A stretch of 64,000 nucleotides of DNA from Fasciola hepatica (Eukaryota; Platyhelminthes; Trematoda; Plagiorchiida; Fasciolidae). This document shows positions 45,301 to 57,106 of the stretch, piece after piece. Below the pieces are notes generated by a model. It saw only the letters and a program-made list of their open reading frames with translations. It had not been told where the DNA came from and ran no database searches. The DNA is taken from assembly GCA_948099385.1 (NCBI GenBank), contig CANUEZ040000028.1, positions 3,100,001-3,164,000 of the forward strand. The letters are read 5' to 3'. The number at the start of each line of letters is the position of its first letter. The stretch's first letter is position 1. The translations under genes were made by a program, and so were the position numbers.

Positions 45301-45689
45301 CATTCATCGGCCTTCCTCGGTGGACACTGATCGGACTGATGAAACCATCATTCACTGGTACATGGTTAAACAGAGGAATGAAATGGTGGTTCACACGAAT
45401 AATTATGAATAATCGGAAACAACATGATTAAAACCCAAGGTATTCGGCGGTTTTTCTGAAGAGCTAGATAAGGCAGATCTCTGGTAATGGACTTCCTTTA
45501 TTCGCCACGGTTTGATTAATTCCTTCCAATATTACACTTGCGGCATCAATCTTCCAACATTTAGGAAGTTTTGTTCATTCGAAATGAAGGGAGGGGAAAT
45601 CGCCAATCGAAACCATAACTTTCCAGGCACAAATTTGAACACAGAAATCAGTATCATTAGATTGCGCAGAATCTTTAATAGCGCGTACT
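42308..45689. other. Intergenic, AT-rich; no gene recognised
   Basis: Only short open frames with no known domains. Small palindromic spots occur, such as CTCCCCTAATTAGGGAG near 44,766-44,782. Confidence 0.5.
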
Positions 45690-48430
45690 GCAGTTACCAT
45701 CAGCAGTGTATGTTCTTTTGCCTTTGGTCTCGTGAGAACCTTCAATTTACAATTTATAAATGTACATCTTGATTGCAGTTAGCACCAGTGAAGATACGGC
45801 GAAATAATCCAAAATATATCGTGCAATCTGATGCTGTTGATTTCTGTTCAAATTCATATAAGCAAAGTTACGTTTTCAACTCCTCAGATGTTGGTTTTCC
45901 AGTGGTGACGAAGGAGCTGGGCAAAATTGTGAGACTGAAGTGCAAAATAGCAATGCAAATTGCACTAATGACGTTCGTTTACCGATGTATATCGAGGAAC
46001 TCGTACCTCGTGACATATTGTAAACGTCTGCGCGCCGGAAAAATGTGTCCATCTGCGGAAGGTCTGAAGCGGTTGTCAAAGTGTCCTATCGAAGAATCTA
46101 ATGTTATCATCAAACTACTTCCCGCTCTGTTTTTGAAAGTCACCGGTTATCGATCAACTCGGCCTGGTCCGTCGGATTAAGTTCATGAACTTCTGTGCGA
46201 TAAGATCCGTGGAAAGCGTGCATACGAAACGGAGCGACCGAAGAAATCGGCAGTTCATTATCTGGTGGTATCGTCATTTCTCGGACATACGGAAAGTACG
46301 TTAAAAATCTGTCATCGTACCAACCGAAAGTTTTCAACTGCAGGATTTATTGTGTGGTCTCAACTATTGTGTTCCTCCGAAGCTTATTACCCGCTTTGGC
46401 TCACAGGCTAGATTTGAATAGTTTTATGAGCTTCCAACGAGCGGGGACCCAATAGGATGGTTTGAAGCAAAACTGGTGGGCTTGGAGCACACGTACCGAA
46501 CGAGCACCACGATAGAGAATTGTCTCTTGACAAGGGACCAGTACGAAGCTATCGATCGACTGAAGAGGAAACCAGACTTGGTGATTTTTCGACCAGACGA
46601 AGGCCCAGGAGTAGCTGGTCCGAACTAATCAGACAAGAGAGATAAAATGAAGTCCACCATGAGGTGAAAAGTAATTCAAAACGGACCGAAAGACTGACGA
46701 CACCAGAGAACTAGATAAGAAAATAAAAACAAAGTTGGACAACCTTGTAGAAATCAACTTGATCCAAGAATCCACAGCCAAGAGTCTGAGGTGCGGGGAA
46801 AACCAAACTTCACAAATGTACGGCTTGCCAAAAGCATACAAAAAAGGCATACTACCAAGACCAGTATTGACTATGACCAACTCCCCGCAACACAGACTAG
46901 CAAAACGGCTTGCGGAACAACTGAAACTGGTAAGGGAGTTTATCGCGTAGAACGACACGAAAGACGGTTTTAGAATGTGTGGGCTGTTGAGCGAGTTGAA
47001 CATCCACAATAAGTACTTATTCATAATGGATGTTAACTCACTCTGAAAACGCCCTGCTTCACGAGACCGTTGGCACCATTTGCCAAACTATTGATGGTAT
47101 CAACTTGACTATCGGATAACCGAACAGTGAGCTGCCACGGCTATTACTGTTGTGCACCTCGAATGTAAAACTCCATTTCCTTGGACGGGGATGTCGGCAG
47201 ATTGATGGAGTTGCCATGGGTAGTCCTTTGGGACCTGTTCTGGCAGATATATTTGTTTCACACCTCGAACAAAAATTGAAGTCAGTCGTATCTCAAGGTA
47301 CACCCTATTGACGCTACGTGGACCATATCTTTGTCATCGCGAACACCAAGGACGAGTGTGAGAAAACGTTCCGTCGCTTCAGAACCACACACCCAAACAT
47401 TCAACCAACCAAAAATGGGAAAGACAACAAGAATATCGTATTCCTAGATATATAAATTACCCGCCGAAATGACGGGTCAATCCAAAGGTCAGTCCACTGC
47501 AAAACTACAGTGCACCCATAAAGTATAAAATAGTCCTTGTTTGTACCATGTTCCGCAAGGCACGCGAAATACGTACAACTGACAAGCTGGCAGAAGAGGG
47601 CCGTACCTTGTTTAAAACCTTGGAGGTTAACAGATATCCAAAATCATTTATATTCAGGCACTCACAGCCACCTCCAGACAAAATGTAAGTTACCGCGGTC
47701 CCAAAACTGGAGACCATCCTACAGTTACCTTAAAAAGATGATGGCAATAATAGCCTGCTCAGCAGACGCCTCAACTGTGCCGTCAATCGTATGTATTACG
47801 CCGCAAAGAGCATTATTCTCCATTTAACCCCCCGGATGAAACCACCATCGATAAAAGAACCTCTGTCTCTCCAAGCCAAGTTCAATTTCACTTACCAACT
47901 TAAGTGTGGGTGCTCAGCCATCTACATCTGCAGGAAGGAAAGACCACTGCCTAACAGAATGGTCGAACACATTCCGGTTTAGTTCCAAAGAACAATCATC
48001 CGACAGACACAACCAGTGACGTCATTGAGCGCAGGCAAAACACTGAAACCGTCCATTAAGCAACACTTATGGGAGATAAATCCTTGTGTTAATCTGAGCA
48101 CGGCGTTCACCGTCACTTACGTCACAAAAAATCAACGACTAACGAAATACGCGGAGGCACTAGCAAACAACCATCGTCACCCCCAGCAGCGCAAACAGCG
48201 GGAGCGGATAATCACGTTGGCTTGGCCTTGGTAACGTGCCTTTGTTTGCTATCATCGGTTGTGTGTGTACTTCCGCCCTTGGTCTTATGAGGACCCTCAA
48301 TTTAGAACTTTTAAATGATCGCCTTGGATGCAGTAAGCGCTAGTGAAGCTGCTGCGAAATGGTCCGAAATGTATCGTGCAATCTAATGCTATTGACTTCT
48401 GCGTTCAGGTTGCCAGCTGTTGCAAATAAC
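45690..48430 (+). mobile_element. Penelope-like element, decayed, with flanking direct repeats
   Basis: Reverse-transcriptase and GIY-YIG-like fragments in the order RT then endonuclease lie between two direct repeats of about 180 bases (45,690-45,870 and 48,245-48,430; shared TATCGTGCAATCT, TGGTCT, GAGAACC/GAGGACC CTTCAATTTA-type blocks). Penelope-like elements are typically flanked by such LTR-like repeats. The coding region ends near 48,234 with LAWPW, and the right repeat follows at once, matching family architecture. Numerous stops and frameshifts make the copy old. Confidence 0.83.
46480..48234 (+). pseudogene. Penelope-like reverse transcriptase / GIY-YIG endonuclease, fragmented
   Basis: Pieces in three frames: the N-terminal block DLVIFRPDEGPGVAG (near 46,575-46,620, the family's PDKGxGVV block), QMYGLPKAYKKGILPRPVL (46,815-46,873), the RT signature block DGVAMGSPLGPVLADIF (about 47,200-47,252), a catalytic box altered to YVDHIF (near 47,320; family YVDD), KNIVFLDI (near 47,430), then a GIY-YIG-like region FTYQLKCGCSAIYICRKE with RMVEHIPV (47,890-47,980) and a C terminus KQHLWEINPC...LAWPW (48,060-48,234). 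Penelope-like enzymes combine reverse transcription with a GIY-YIG nuclease. The D to H change at the catalytic site and many stops show it is dead. Confidence 0.85.
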
Positions 48431-48782
48431 GCGTTTTTGGATAGATATCTCATCACGGGATATATGTAGGTCACTATGGTCATCTACCTATGAATTTTGA
48501 ATCCAGTTTTACGAGGCTGTCCGTTCAAAGGTCGTCACAATGAACACGCTTCCAGTGCGTATTAGGGTCCATTTGATTTTGAGCATTTGAACCGCATAAG
48601 CAGCCTTTTCTGTCAAAATAAGCAATAATGAAGCACGATATCTTGGACCAAAATTTTAACCAACCAAAGGAGATTTTCAATTTTTTTCTCTGACGGCTCC
48701 TGGCTATTCCGTATCGAACATAGGCTACCATCATCATTTTATCTGAGGTTTTAAAAGGGGTCACTCTATTTCACAGGAAAGC

Positions 48783-48870
48783 CCCTGATGAAGGCTAACA
48801 AGTCCCATGTACATTGAGACCTGAACATCACAGGTACACTATGGGTCGATGAAACGTCGGAACGAACCAC
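48783..48870 (+). ncRNA. Possible hammerhead-ribozyme remnant downstream of the Penelope-like element
   Basis: CCCTGATGAAGGC (48,783-48,795) is followed about 55 bases later by GGGTCGATGAAACGTCGGAAC (from 48,843), resembling the CUGAUGA and GAAAC cores of hammerhead motifs carried by many Penelope-like elements. The spacing between cores is long, stem II is not convincing by eye, and it lies about 350 bases past the right repeat. Confidence 0.3.
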
Positions 48871-49689
48871 TTGAATGTCGTGTTTTCATACGGCAATTTT
48901 TCCGGGTTTTGTCGACACGGGCGTTGCGTCACCGCTTCTTGGGGCCTGGAAGCACACCTTATCGGATCGTTTGGCGGTCACATGAGTCGGACGGCGCGGA
49001 CTCTCCATGGACCACCCCGGTGATAACCGACTGCGGTCAACCAGGCTGACGCACGCTATTCCTACCCAGACAAAAACGACCAGTTGAACTTCACCGAGTC
49101 CGCTGACTGGTCAGGTTGTGCTTCAAGGTAAGAGTACGAACTCACGAAGCTAGCCATCGAAGTTAAGTCCCTTCTTGGTAACACCGGAGTGTGGAACGTG
49201 CATCAAGGCTACCACTGACATGTTGGAATCAGAACCGAGCTGAACCAACTGTCAGTGAACATCGAACTGAGCGTGGACAGCTTTCCTCAAATTCAACCGC
49301 ACGTCGACGAGATGCATCCTTCTGGCCCATCTAAGGTGATTTTGTGTACAATCATCGGTCGGGTGATACAAACACCATCGTCAACAGATTTACTGGTTGG
49401 TGTTTACTCCGGAAAAGGACAAATTACAGACTTAAGGGATTCCCTGAACAACACCATTTTAGAAGGGAAAGCGTAAAATACGAGGGCTTTCAATTGAACC
49501 GCATTCTCATGTCAAACGGACACAACTCTGCGTAGTAGTTTGCGAACTTCCTTCACCTCCGTTTGTGAAAATGAAAAATCGCATTCAAGGCACGACTGTT
49601 GAGACAATTGCGTGCAATCAGGCGTGCACCGCCAGCTTAAAGTGACTCTTCCTTCAGTAAGTGTTTAGCTAATCACGGATACAACTTTT
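48871..49689. other. Intergenic; no gene recognised
   Basis: Short unsupported open frames only. Confidence 0.45.
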
Positions 49690-50130
49690 TGTCATGAAAG
49701 CCGCGTTGTGTACACTTTCGTAAGTTAAGTATAGATTCGGTCGTCGAATTTCCGGTAATCGAATGCACCGTGTGTGCTTAGGAATGGTACGGAGACCCGT
49801 GATATTGTGTACAGATCCACCGATCACCAAAGGCACCCGTCTGCGCCCTCACGCCCGATCTGTGTGCATGCCCAGAGGGCGCACATTTTGCTTTGTATTG
49901 CCACGGGTTTGCACCCTTTGTTTTTTTATATGATAACAACCATCATGCACAGACTTCATAACCACTCGGCGCACTATCCTATAGGCCAACGGCTGTAAAA
50001 GCTGTGTGCGCTTTCCATCCTGGGGTGGGAAGTATCGGACACGCATCCAGCCAGACGGCGTTAAAGCGCCTGGACAACCAATGAGCATCACCGGCCCCTC
50101 TTCCCGTGCGTGCTGAAATTCTTCCATTCT
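49690..50130. repeat. Dispersed repeat, copy 2 (inverse of 8812-9190)
   Basis: The segment 49,770-50,030 aligns with the reverse complement of 8840-9080, sharing GATAACAACCATCATGCACA, CATGCCCAG/CATGCGCAG, GGCCAACGG and GTGTGCGC blocks. The outer limits are uncertain. Confidence 0.62.
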
Positions 50131-53100
50131 CTCGTTTCACTGGTCCGGCTGATGGAAATAGAATAATATATCACGAAAAGCAATGTGCAATATGTACACG
50201 AATTTTTGGCAACCGCTTATCATCCTTCGTCTTCGTATTGTTGTCCGTCGGGCAGTTTTTACAAGAGAGTTAACCGTTGAAACTCGATGGTCCAGATAAT
50301 GAAAAAAATGGATTATTTAGGTTTGACAATCCAATATCTTTGAGGGCCAGTAAGCCCAATTAGTGAACCCATACACTGATACTAATGCTCTGTTTACAAC
50401 TTCTCTCCGGCTGGAGTGATCCATCAGGTACGGTTCACCTAATACGGAATGTACATTCGCCAGACACGTCACTATTGCTGACCATCATCATATTACCATT
50501 TAGTGTCACATACTGAAATCGATGAGCATAATATTTACTATAGACATTTATAAGCACTGTTTGGCTTGAATCAGTTTCTCCGCAAAGTAAAAACGCTTAC
50601 GCACCGCGGTGTGTAAATGACCACACTAGCTGTGCAACTGTGCACAAGACAAGGTATCAGTTGCGCAAACACCGCTCATTAGTGAGAGATGGCCGTCGAC
50701 CTTTTTCCTGATCGCAAATGAACCAATCGGCGGTAGTTAAACTATAGAGTGATCAAGCGCGGTAAAATGACACCAAATTTCGACACATTTTGACCACACT
50801 TGGGCTGACTGAGTAACTACCTCTTTAGAAGCTAGCGACTCTGTAGGATGTCATGAACGACAACGGTTACAATATTATTGCTTTACCCAAAATCGGTGCA
50901 ATAGTAAGACGTTGTGTTGCTTTTTAAAGTTTATGGTAACCATGAAATTATGGCACATGTGGATCAGAAAGCTCGGTAGCACCCAAATCCGCATCGTATC
51001 CGGCATCACATCATCCGTGTCCTGTTGCGTAATTTAAGTAAATTATTCATTGAATTAAATCGTACCGCATGTGCCGACCTGCGTGGGTTGTGATGTGTAT
51101 CCTGTACCCGGCAGACTTCGTGACCAGTTTGCCCGCCGAACAAAAGCAGCAGTTCAGCAGCCCTGGCACATCATCCGGAAGAGGATAAGACGTTTTGATT
51201 GTCCGTAAAAGAATCCCATCGATGTAAGTCCCCTTAGAGGTATTTTTCTGGAGGGCCTCGCTCCCTGTGCCCTGCAGTAGTTCACCTCAAACGTGACCTC
51301 TGTTGTCGAGTCGAGGCATCATTGGGCACAAGTAACGTACAGCAGTATCACAGCATGCTGATGGGGAAACGAAACCCTTCATTATAGTGTTAGTATTCAT
51401 ATTGCCTGCCGATTTCCCTCTGTTACCCTCGTCGAGAATAGCTGCATGGAATTCTCCAAGTGCGTCCGCACTTGCCACAGGGGACATTTGAGGACAAGTG
51501 ACCGTGTTGGTGCCTTCATTCGATCCGGGAGATGCGTTCGGCTGAGATGCGTAGTTCCTATTCCAGGTTCACATACACCTGGTCAGGCCAATATTTCAGT
51601 GCATGCTGTTCCCGTTTTTGAAAAAAATGTGCACAATACACATCAAATTGATCAAATCATCAACTTTTGAGGACATCAGACGCGATGACACCAGTGTGCG
51701 GGAAGTCGAAGACGTAACCTTCGTGACGTAGCTAAGAGTACCTTAGTCTATGGAAATTATATCACACAACCAAATACGCAGAATCCTCCACTGTAGCAGC
51801 TATTCTGTCGTCCTGGAAAGGCCATGAAGTTTATCCTGTAGTGAAAGCGAACTCTGAATGTTCAAAGAATAACTCGGCTCTTTTTGGACATGGTATAATG
51901 CCGTTTCGGTGAATCTTCTTCCTACGAGGAGATTATCTTTTGCTTCCTGGATTGGTGAAGTACTGAGTTCTCCTAAATTGCTAATACGGTATCCTTCTCA
52001 GCGGTAACTCCATAGATACAGCACCGTCACCGGACGAAAATCGACTTTCCTCGGACTCCTTCGACTTTTCAAACTTTCTTCTTGAAGGGCTGTAAAATTT
52101 TGCTTAATTATTCTGATACTAGACTTACTTTTGTGAATTAGCTTGATCACTGGCCCAAATGGCGTCTCGGCCGGGGGAGTTTCGCGAGCTTTTACGAGAC
52201 CGTTAATATGTGCACTGTCCTTGTTAGGCAAGGATGCATGTGTCTTGCCCGGTGTCGGCCATGACTTGTTGATGATACAGATGTCCTCGTTTCCATCGCC
52301 CTTAGTCACATAAAAATATCAAATTCTAATATTATGGAGGCCAGAATCCAGCGCAGAGAAAGGGTGAGCTCCGTATCTTGTCTGTACAAGTCACGTGGGT
52401 ATCTTTATTCATGGTTCTCAAAGGTGGAATGTAAGATTTAGGAGAATAACGCGACAGCCCCCTTCTTCTGTGAAATGAACACTAGCAGCGGAAGTCATGG
52501 ACATACAGAGGCAATGGGAGACAGATTTGTAACAGAAAATATTCTTCTCAACAGAAGAAAATCAGTCATAAAACGAACAATCTTCGTGAAGGACTCGAAA
52601 AATCCCAGTCGTACAGTTCTATGGCCACTCGATTCATTAGATATGAATAAAGCTGAGAATCTATTGACTGCAGCCAAGTTATTAGGTCTTGTCCTTGCTA
52701 AGGTGAAACTATCATAGAGCCGTTGCTGTGTCCGTGCTTCATACGTAGGGTCCACCTGAGGCAGAATCGAAGTTGCTGAAGTAGTATTTTCTGGGCGTCC
52801 TTTATAGAAAAGTGACGTTTTTTTTTATTCCCCTCAATCATAAACTTAACCCAAAACAGGTGTAACTCAAACGGGAACTCACTGGAATCGTCAAGAGAGC
52901 TGTGGTGTCTGAAGTCACCGAATGAAGTGGCAGGTGAAAGTACATTTAAAGACACTTCTTCTAGACCAGAAAGAATTTTGTGCCAAGGGACAAAGTTTAG
53001 TGACACATAGAATGCCCCGGCTAAATTTATTTCATCACAAGGGTAGACCAGCATGAGCTTTACCGCAGACCATCATAAGAAACCATCGTAAAGAAGCACA

Positions 53101-53266
53101 GGGATGATACTTTTGAGAAAACCTATCTCCAAGCACAATAAAAGTTGACGGAATTTAGAGGCTTTTCAAAAACGGTACTTATTTCATCCACGACGTCCGT
53201 GACGGAGTTCCACGGGCAATTCGAGTAGCAGTTTGTATAATTTTATCGTCAGTGAGTTGAATCTAT
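50131..53266. other. Intergenic; no gene or element recognised
   Basis: Scattered open frames of 60-118 codons on both strands lack known domains, compositional bias or conserved neighbours. Confidence 0.5.
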
Positions 53267-53630
53267 TGTAGAAGCGTTGACTTTGCAGTTTCTCGTAAAA
53301 CCACGGCGGTCCTTTAGCATGACTTTGTAACTTGCCACGTCTTACCTCGCAGTCCCGAACATAAAACGTGTTCTTTTGTCATCTGTATCGCAAAAAAAAC
53401 ACCTTCACGCTCCCCGGTGCTCGGCACTGTACGAATACCTTAATCAGAATGGTATTCTCCACGGCCTCTGTGGAAGAGAACGCGATCGGGTGAGATAGCG
53501 ACTAGAATGCATTTGAGGGCGTACATGAGGGCATGCGTAAGATCAAAAGTCAAATGACAGCCACGCTTGACAGTCGGCGTTTAGTTAAACCATGAACGTG
53601 TTAAAAACCTGAAAGATGACTATCGCCACA
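53267..53630. mobile_element. Diverged gypsy-like solo LTR
   Basis: Aligns by eye with 57,212-57,519 (shared GCACTGTACGAATA/GCACTGCACGAATA, GGTATTCTCCACG/AGTATTCTCCACG, CGCTTGACAGTCGGCGTTTAGTTAAAC-type block, of which only part is identical). It is about 55 bases longer owing to an internal A-rich stretch. No matching target duplication is visible, as expected for an older copy. Confidence 0.62.
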
Positions 53631-55419
53631 GATTCGCCGCCTGTTCGGAGGTGCAAACAAGCTCACCAATGGAGTTATTCCCCATTTGAAGGAACCCCAG
53701 GCTTTGCTCACTTTGTCGCCGTCGATGGAATCCTATGCAGGGGCAGCAGCAGCTTTATACGCTTCAACAAATGGTACGCGCCACACTTTCAGTCCGCGCT
53801 GCTTTTTCTGACAGAGGAATGCACAGCTCATCCAGTGGATGACCACCCTGCTGGCGTGTGTTGTTCGCTCACCACTTATGCGTCTTTACTAGACAATGGC
53901 TTTTTTGTAATAAAGAAGCACGCATACAGCATCCAACAACATATTAGCAAACGGGATGAGACAATGAAAGTGAACTACTCAGTGAGACGCCCGCAGCACT
54001 GTTCGACTGAACATCTGTCCCCTTGACCGATGCACAACATGGAAATGAGCCAACTGCAAAGCTGGTAAACGTGGCTGATTAGTTGTGGCTCCCACGCCCA
54101 TCTGGGTTCTGCTGATGTATGCATCGCGGAAATAAAACGCCCCTAAATATCCCCACTAACAAACTTATCCCATTGCAGCTTCTTGGGCGGAATTATTTTC
54201 CTTATAACATGGTAACGGCTACTATTTTAGAAAAGCAAGTACAGTTACCCTAAGTCAAGAACTGCGCTGTATACGTGCACAACGATTTGTTGCAAGCTCT
54301 AATTACCGAGAATTAATTGCTAATAATTGGCTGCCCAGTCCTGAAAGAATTTAATTGATTACTTAACCACAATCCGACACATATCATTTAGCGAAATCAG
54401 TTTGCAGTTGCTCACAAAAGCCGAACTTCATAGAACGTTATCATACTAATAATAGTAAGCATCACTTTGCACAACAAACAAAGACAATGAATTTTCATCC
54501 TCCGTCATCGTATTTGAGAGCTTCTGACAGTTTCCAAAATGCAATATAAACAAAAGTGGCCGTGAAAATAGGATTGTCCAAATACTATGAACTACTTTAT
54601 TAGTTTTAATTGCAGAAATGTTCACTTTACGATATCGGCGCATCCATTTTGATAGTTCCTAATCATCTCCCTCCAAATATCCAATTCAGCTACAGTTAAT
54701 TTCACGGAACATATTTTGATATACGTTTTTACCAGACAAACTTCCTGCGCTGATCGTTGCAACAATACTAGATTGGCGTTTTCGAACGGTGTATTAGAAA
54801 GACTTTTGAATTTCTTGAGCACCCCGTACATGTGGTTCTTTGCGTCAACCCCAGGTGACCATGTCCATTGAAACACAAGGAGGACTTACTTATCACACTG
54901 CTCCTCAACGATTAGGCCGACTACTGCTACACTACTGCGCTAGTAGAACGTGCCCACCTCATATTAAATTTATCGGGTGTTGCCACCTCTTTTGAGTGGA
55001 GCAACACTGCGTAGTGGAAGGGTATCCACAATTCATTGGTTTTTGTCGAGCTGAAATATGACATCACCCAAGTGCACTCGTGTTACCAATGCATTTTGGC
55101 ATCACTGGTATGTGATGTAGGGGTGACACACTAGCCCAAGCATTTGCACAACATAGCAATCAATCAAGTCGCAGATACGCCAAATGGGGAAATCATGCGT
55201 AAATGCACAAGTAGCCAGCAAATTTTTACGCCACTTTAGCTAGCAGGGTAGTGTAGCGCGGTCACTGGAGCTTAACGGCGGCAGAAGATCGATTCCTCAT
55301 GTGCCGGAAGTTAGCGGAAAAACGCCAAGTTAAGGAGGCTTGTCCACTATGGGGCATAGCTTTGATGAATTAAGTAAGAAACTAGACAAGAGAGGGTTGA
55401 GGCTCGACACTTGGATTTC
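53631..55419. other. Intergenic; no gene recognised
   Basis: An open frame overlapping its left edge (53,616-54,026, 136 codons, plus strand) has no recognisable domain and begins inside the solo LTR; it is not supported as a gene. Confidence 0.45.
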
Positions 55420-56000
55420 CAGAGGGTATTGGGCCCGGCCAACCACAGGCTGTTTGCCAGTAAGCTGGAAGAATTCAGCCTGAGCTCGTTGTCACGGAGA
55501 CGGTCACCAGCGAACTCAATGGAATTCAGCTTCGGGTGAGGGCAGAGGAAGTCTTGTCCGTCATGGAAAGACGGCATAGAGATGCACCGAGGGATCTGTC
55601 CTGGGCCCCCGATCACCTTGTTCAATGATGACACCAAATGAACTGGAGTGTAACGGTTACAAATTTGAGGACGATGTCAAACGGCTTGGCGAGGTTGCGG
55701 ACAATACTGTCCAGCGAGATCTGGATAGACCGTATGCATGGTCGGTGGCTTTGGATCTCCCCCTCAATGAAAACAAATTCCAACGACTCAATAATGAGAG
55801 AAGACCGCTGCCCAGTCCCTCCATGAGACCACCAGGCACTCAGAAGGCTCTCGTTCGGGTACGGATCTGGAGAATGTGATTGAAGCGGACTTAACGCTGG
55901 GAAGGCAGTGTGACATGGCTGCAAAAATCCAAACAACAAAATGTCTACGCTGTCTGGCGAACATTGGGCTAAGGTTGGGATAAAATGGCTGGTGACATGT
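55420..56000 (+). pseudogene. Decayed CR1/jockey-like LINE reverse transcriptase fragment
   Basis: Plus-strand pieces in order: ANHRLFASKLEEFSLSSL (family VNHRLLxxKL block), the remnant of SVLGP (DLSWAPD), the catalytic neighbourhood KFEDDVKRLG (FADDVK with A to E), RDLDRPYAWSVALDLPLNEN, and TDLENVIEADLTLGRQCDMA with AAKIQTTKCLRCLANIG. The order matches the RT of the better-preserved LINEs. Frames change repeatedly and the 5' and 3' ends are missing. Confidence 0.75.
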
Positions 56001-57106
56001 GCCCTGAAAGATTGTTCAGATTCTCGTGAAATTTTACAGTGGTTATATTATTGAAAGTATAACCATATTTATTAATGTACATCTGCGTTACAAAAACAGC
56101 ATACCGTTTTTTACCGAAAGCTTTCGTGAACAGGCTGTGCGACACTGGTTTCCTCTATTCTCTGTTGGTGGTACATGCCTTTCGTGTTCCCTATGGTGGA
56201 AGATGATTTGTCACTGGCAGAGATAAAATCTGTGCATCATTGCAACTCATTTGAACTCTAGTGTGTTTCTATCTCTCCCTATAAATAACTCCATCCATCC
56301 ACAAGCATATACGTGTATACGTGCATATGTATCTTTTGAAACTGAGGCAGTTGTTTTGTAGTGTTTGTTTTATGAAATTCATGCGATGCTGAGTACTATT
56401 CGCTACGTAACGATGGTCATTCACCTTTAGATGAATGGGTTTGTGGACTAAGCTACAGTCAGTAGTTATGCCAAGAAAAACCGAATGTTCGCAAGCGTTC
56501 AGTTGTTCTTCGTGCATGATAGATCTGGTTATTCCTCGCGTTCATGGGACTGAAGTAGAGCCATAAAGGTTGGGCCGGCAGCATAACTGGAATGAAGGTA
56601 TTTTAAAGGGGCATCTACCCCTTACCGGCATATAAAAGTTCAGCCTCTATACAGGTTAGTGTACTTGTGACTTATTTTTGTATTTAAAGCCAGTCAGAGG
56701 CTACACCTGGGGAGACTCTTGTGTACAAAAATAACGGTAGATACTCTTTAGTGCTCCGGACACCAGGTACCCACTAGATCCCGAGAATGGCCTGTGGAAC
56801 AGCTAGCAAGCCAAAAGTTCCGGCGCGTGCCAAAACATGGTAAAAGTCGGTGGAATAGGCGAAGGACGGTGTGCATTGAAACAATGTCGTTCACGTTTAC
56901 GTTTGGGAGTAACACTGGTCGCAATACCAGCTAAGTGAGCTCAAGGATCAGCAGTCCGCAAGCAGAGCAGTCAAAAATGTTTTCCAGTTAGCGAAAACCA
57001 ACAGTCCTCACAGAAAGCAGACAAACAAGGCATAGATCTGTGGGATCGAACAAAGTACAAACTACTGAAAGCTGAATGCTAATTCTTTATGTTTGTCTGA
57101 ACGGAG
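56001..57106. other. Intergenic; no gene recognised
   Basis: No domain-bearing frame and no repeat match found. Confidence 0.45.

Noticed and set aside
52495..53054. Minus-strand open frames of 86 and 118 codons considered as exons
   Set aside because: No domain, no conserved splice context that could be judged by eye, and unremarkable length for AT-rich DNA.
53616..54026. 136-codon open frame considered as a host gene
   Set aside because: Starts within a solo LTR, shows no recognisable domain, and has no supporting splice or neighbour context.
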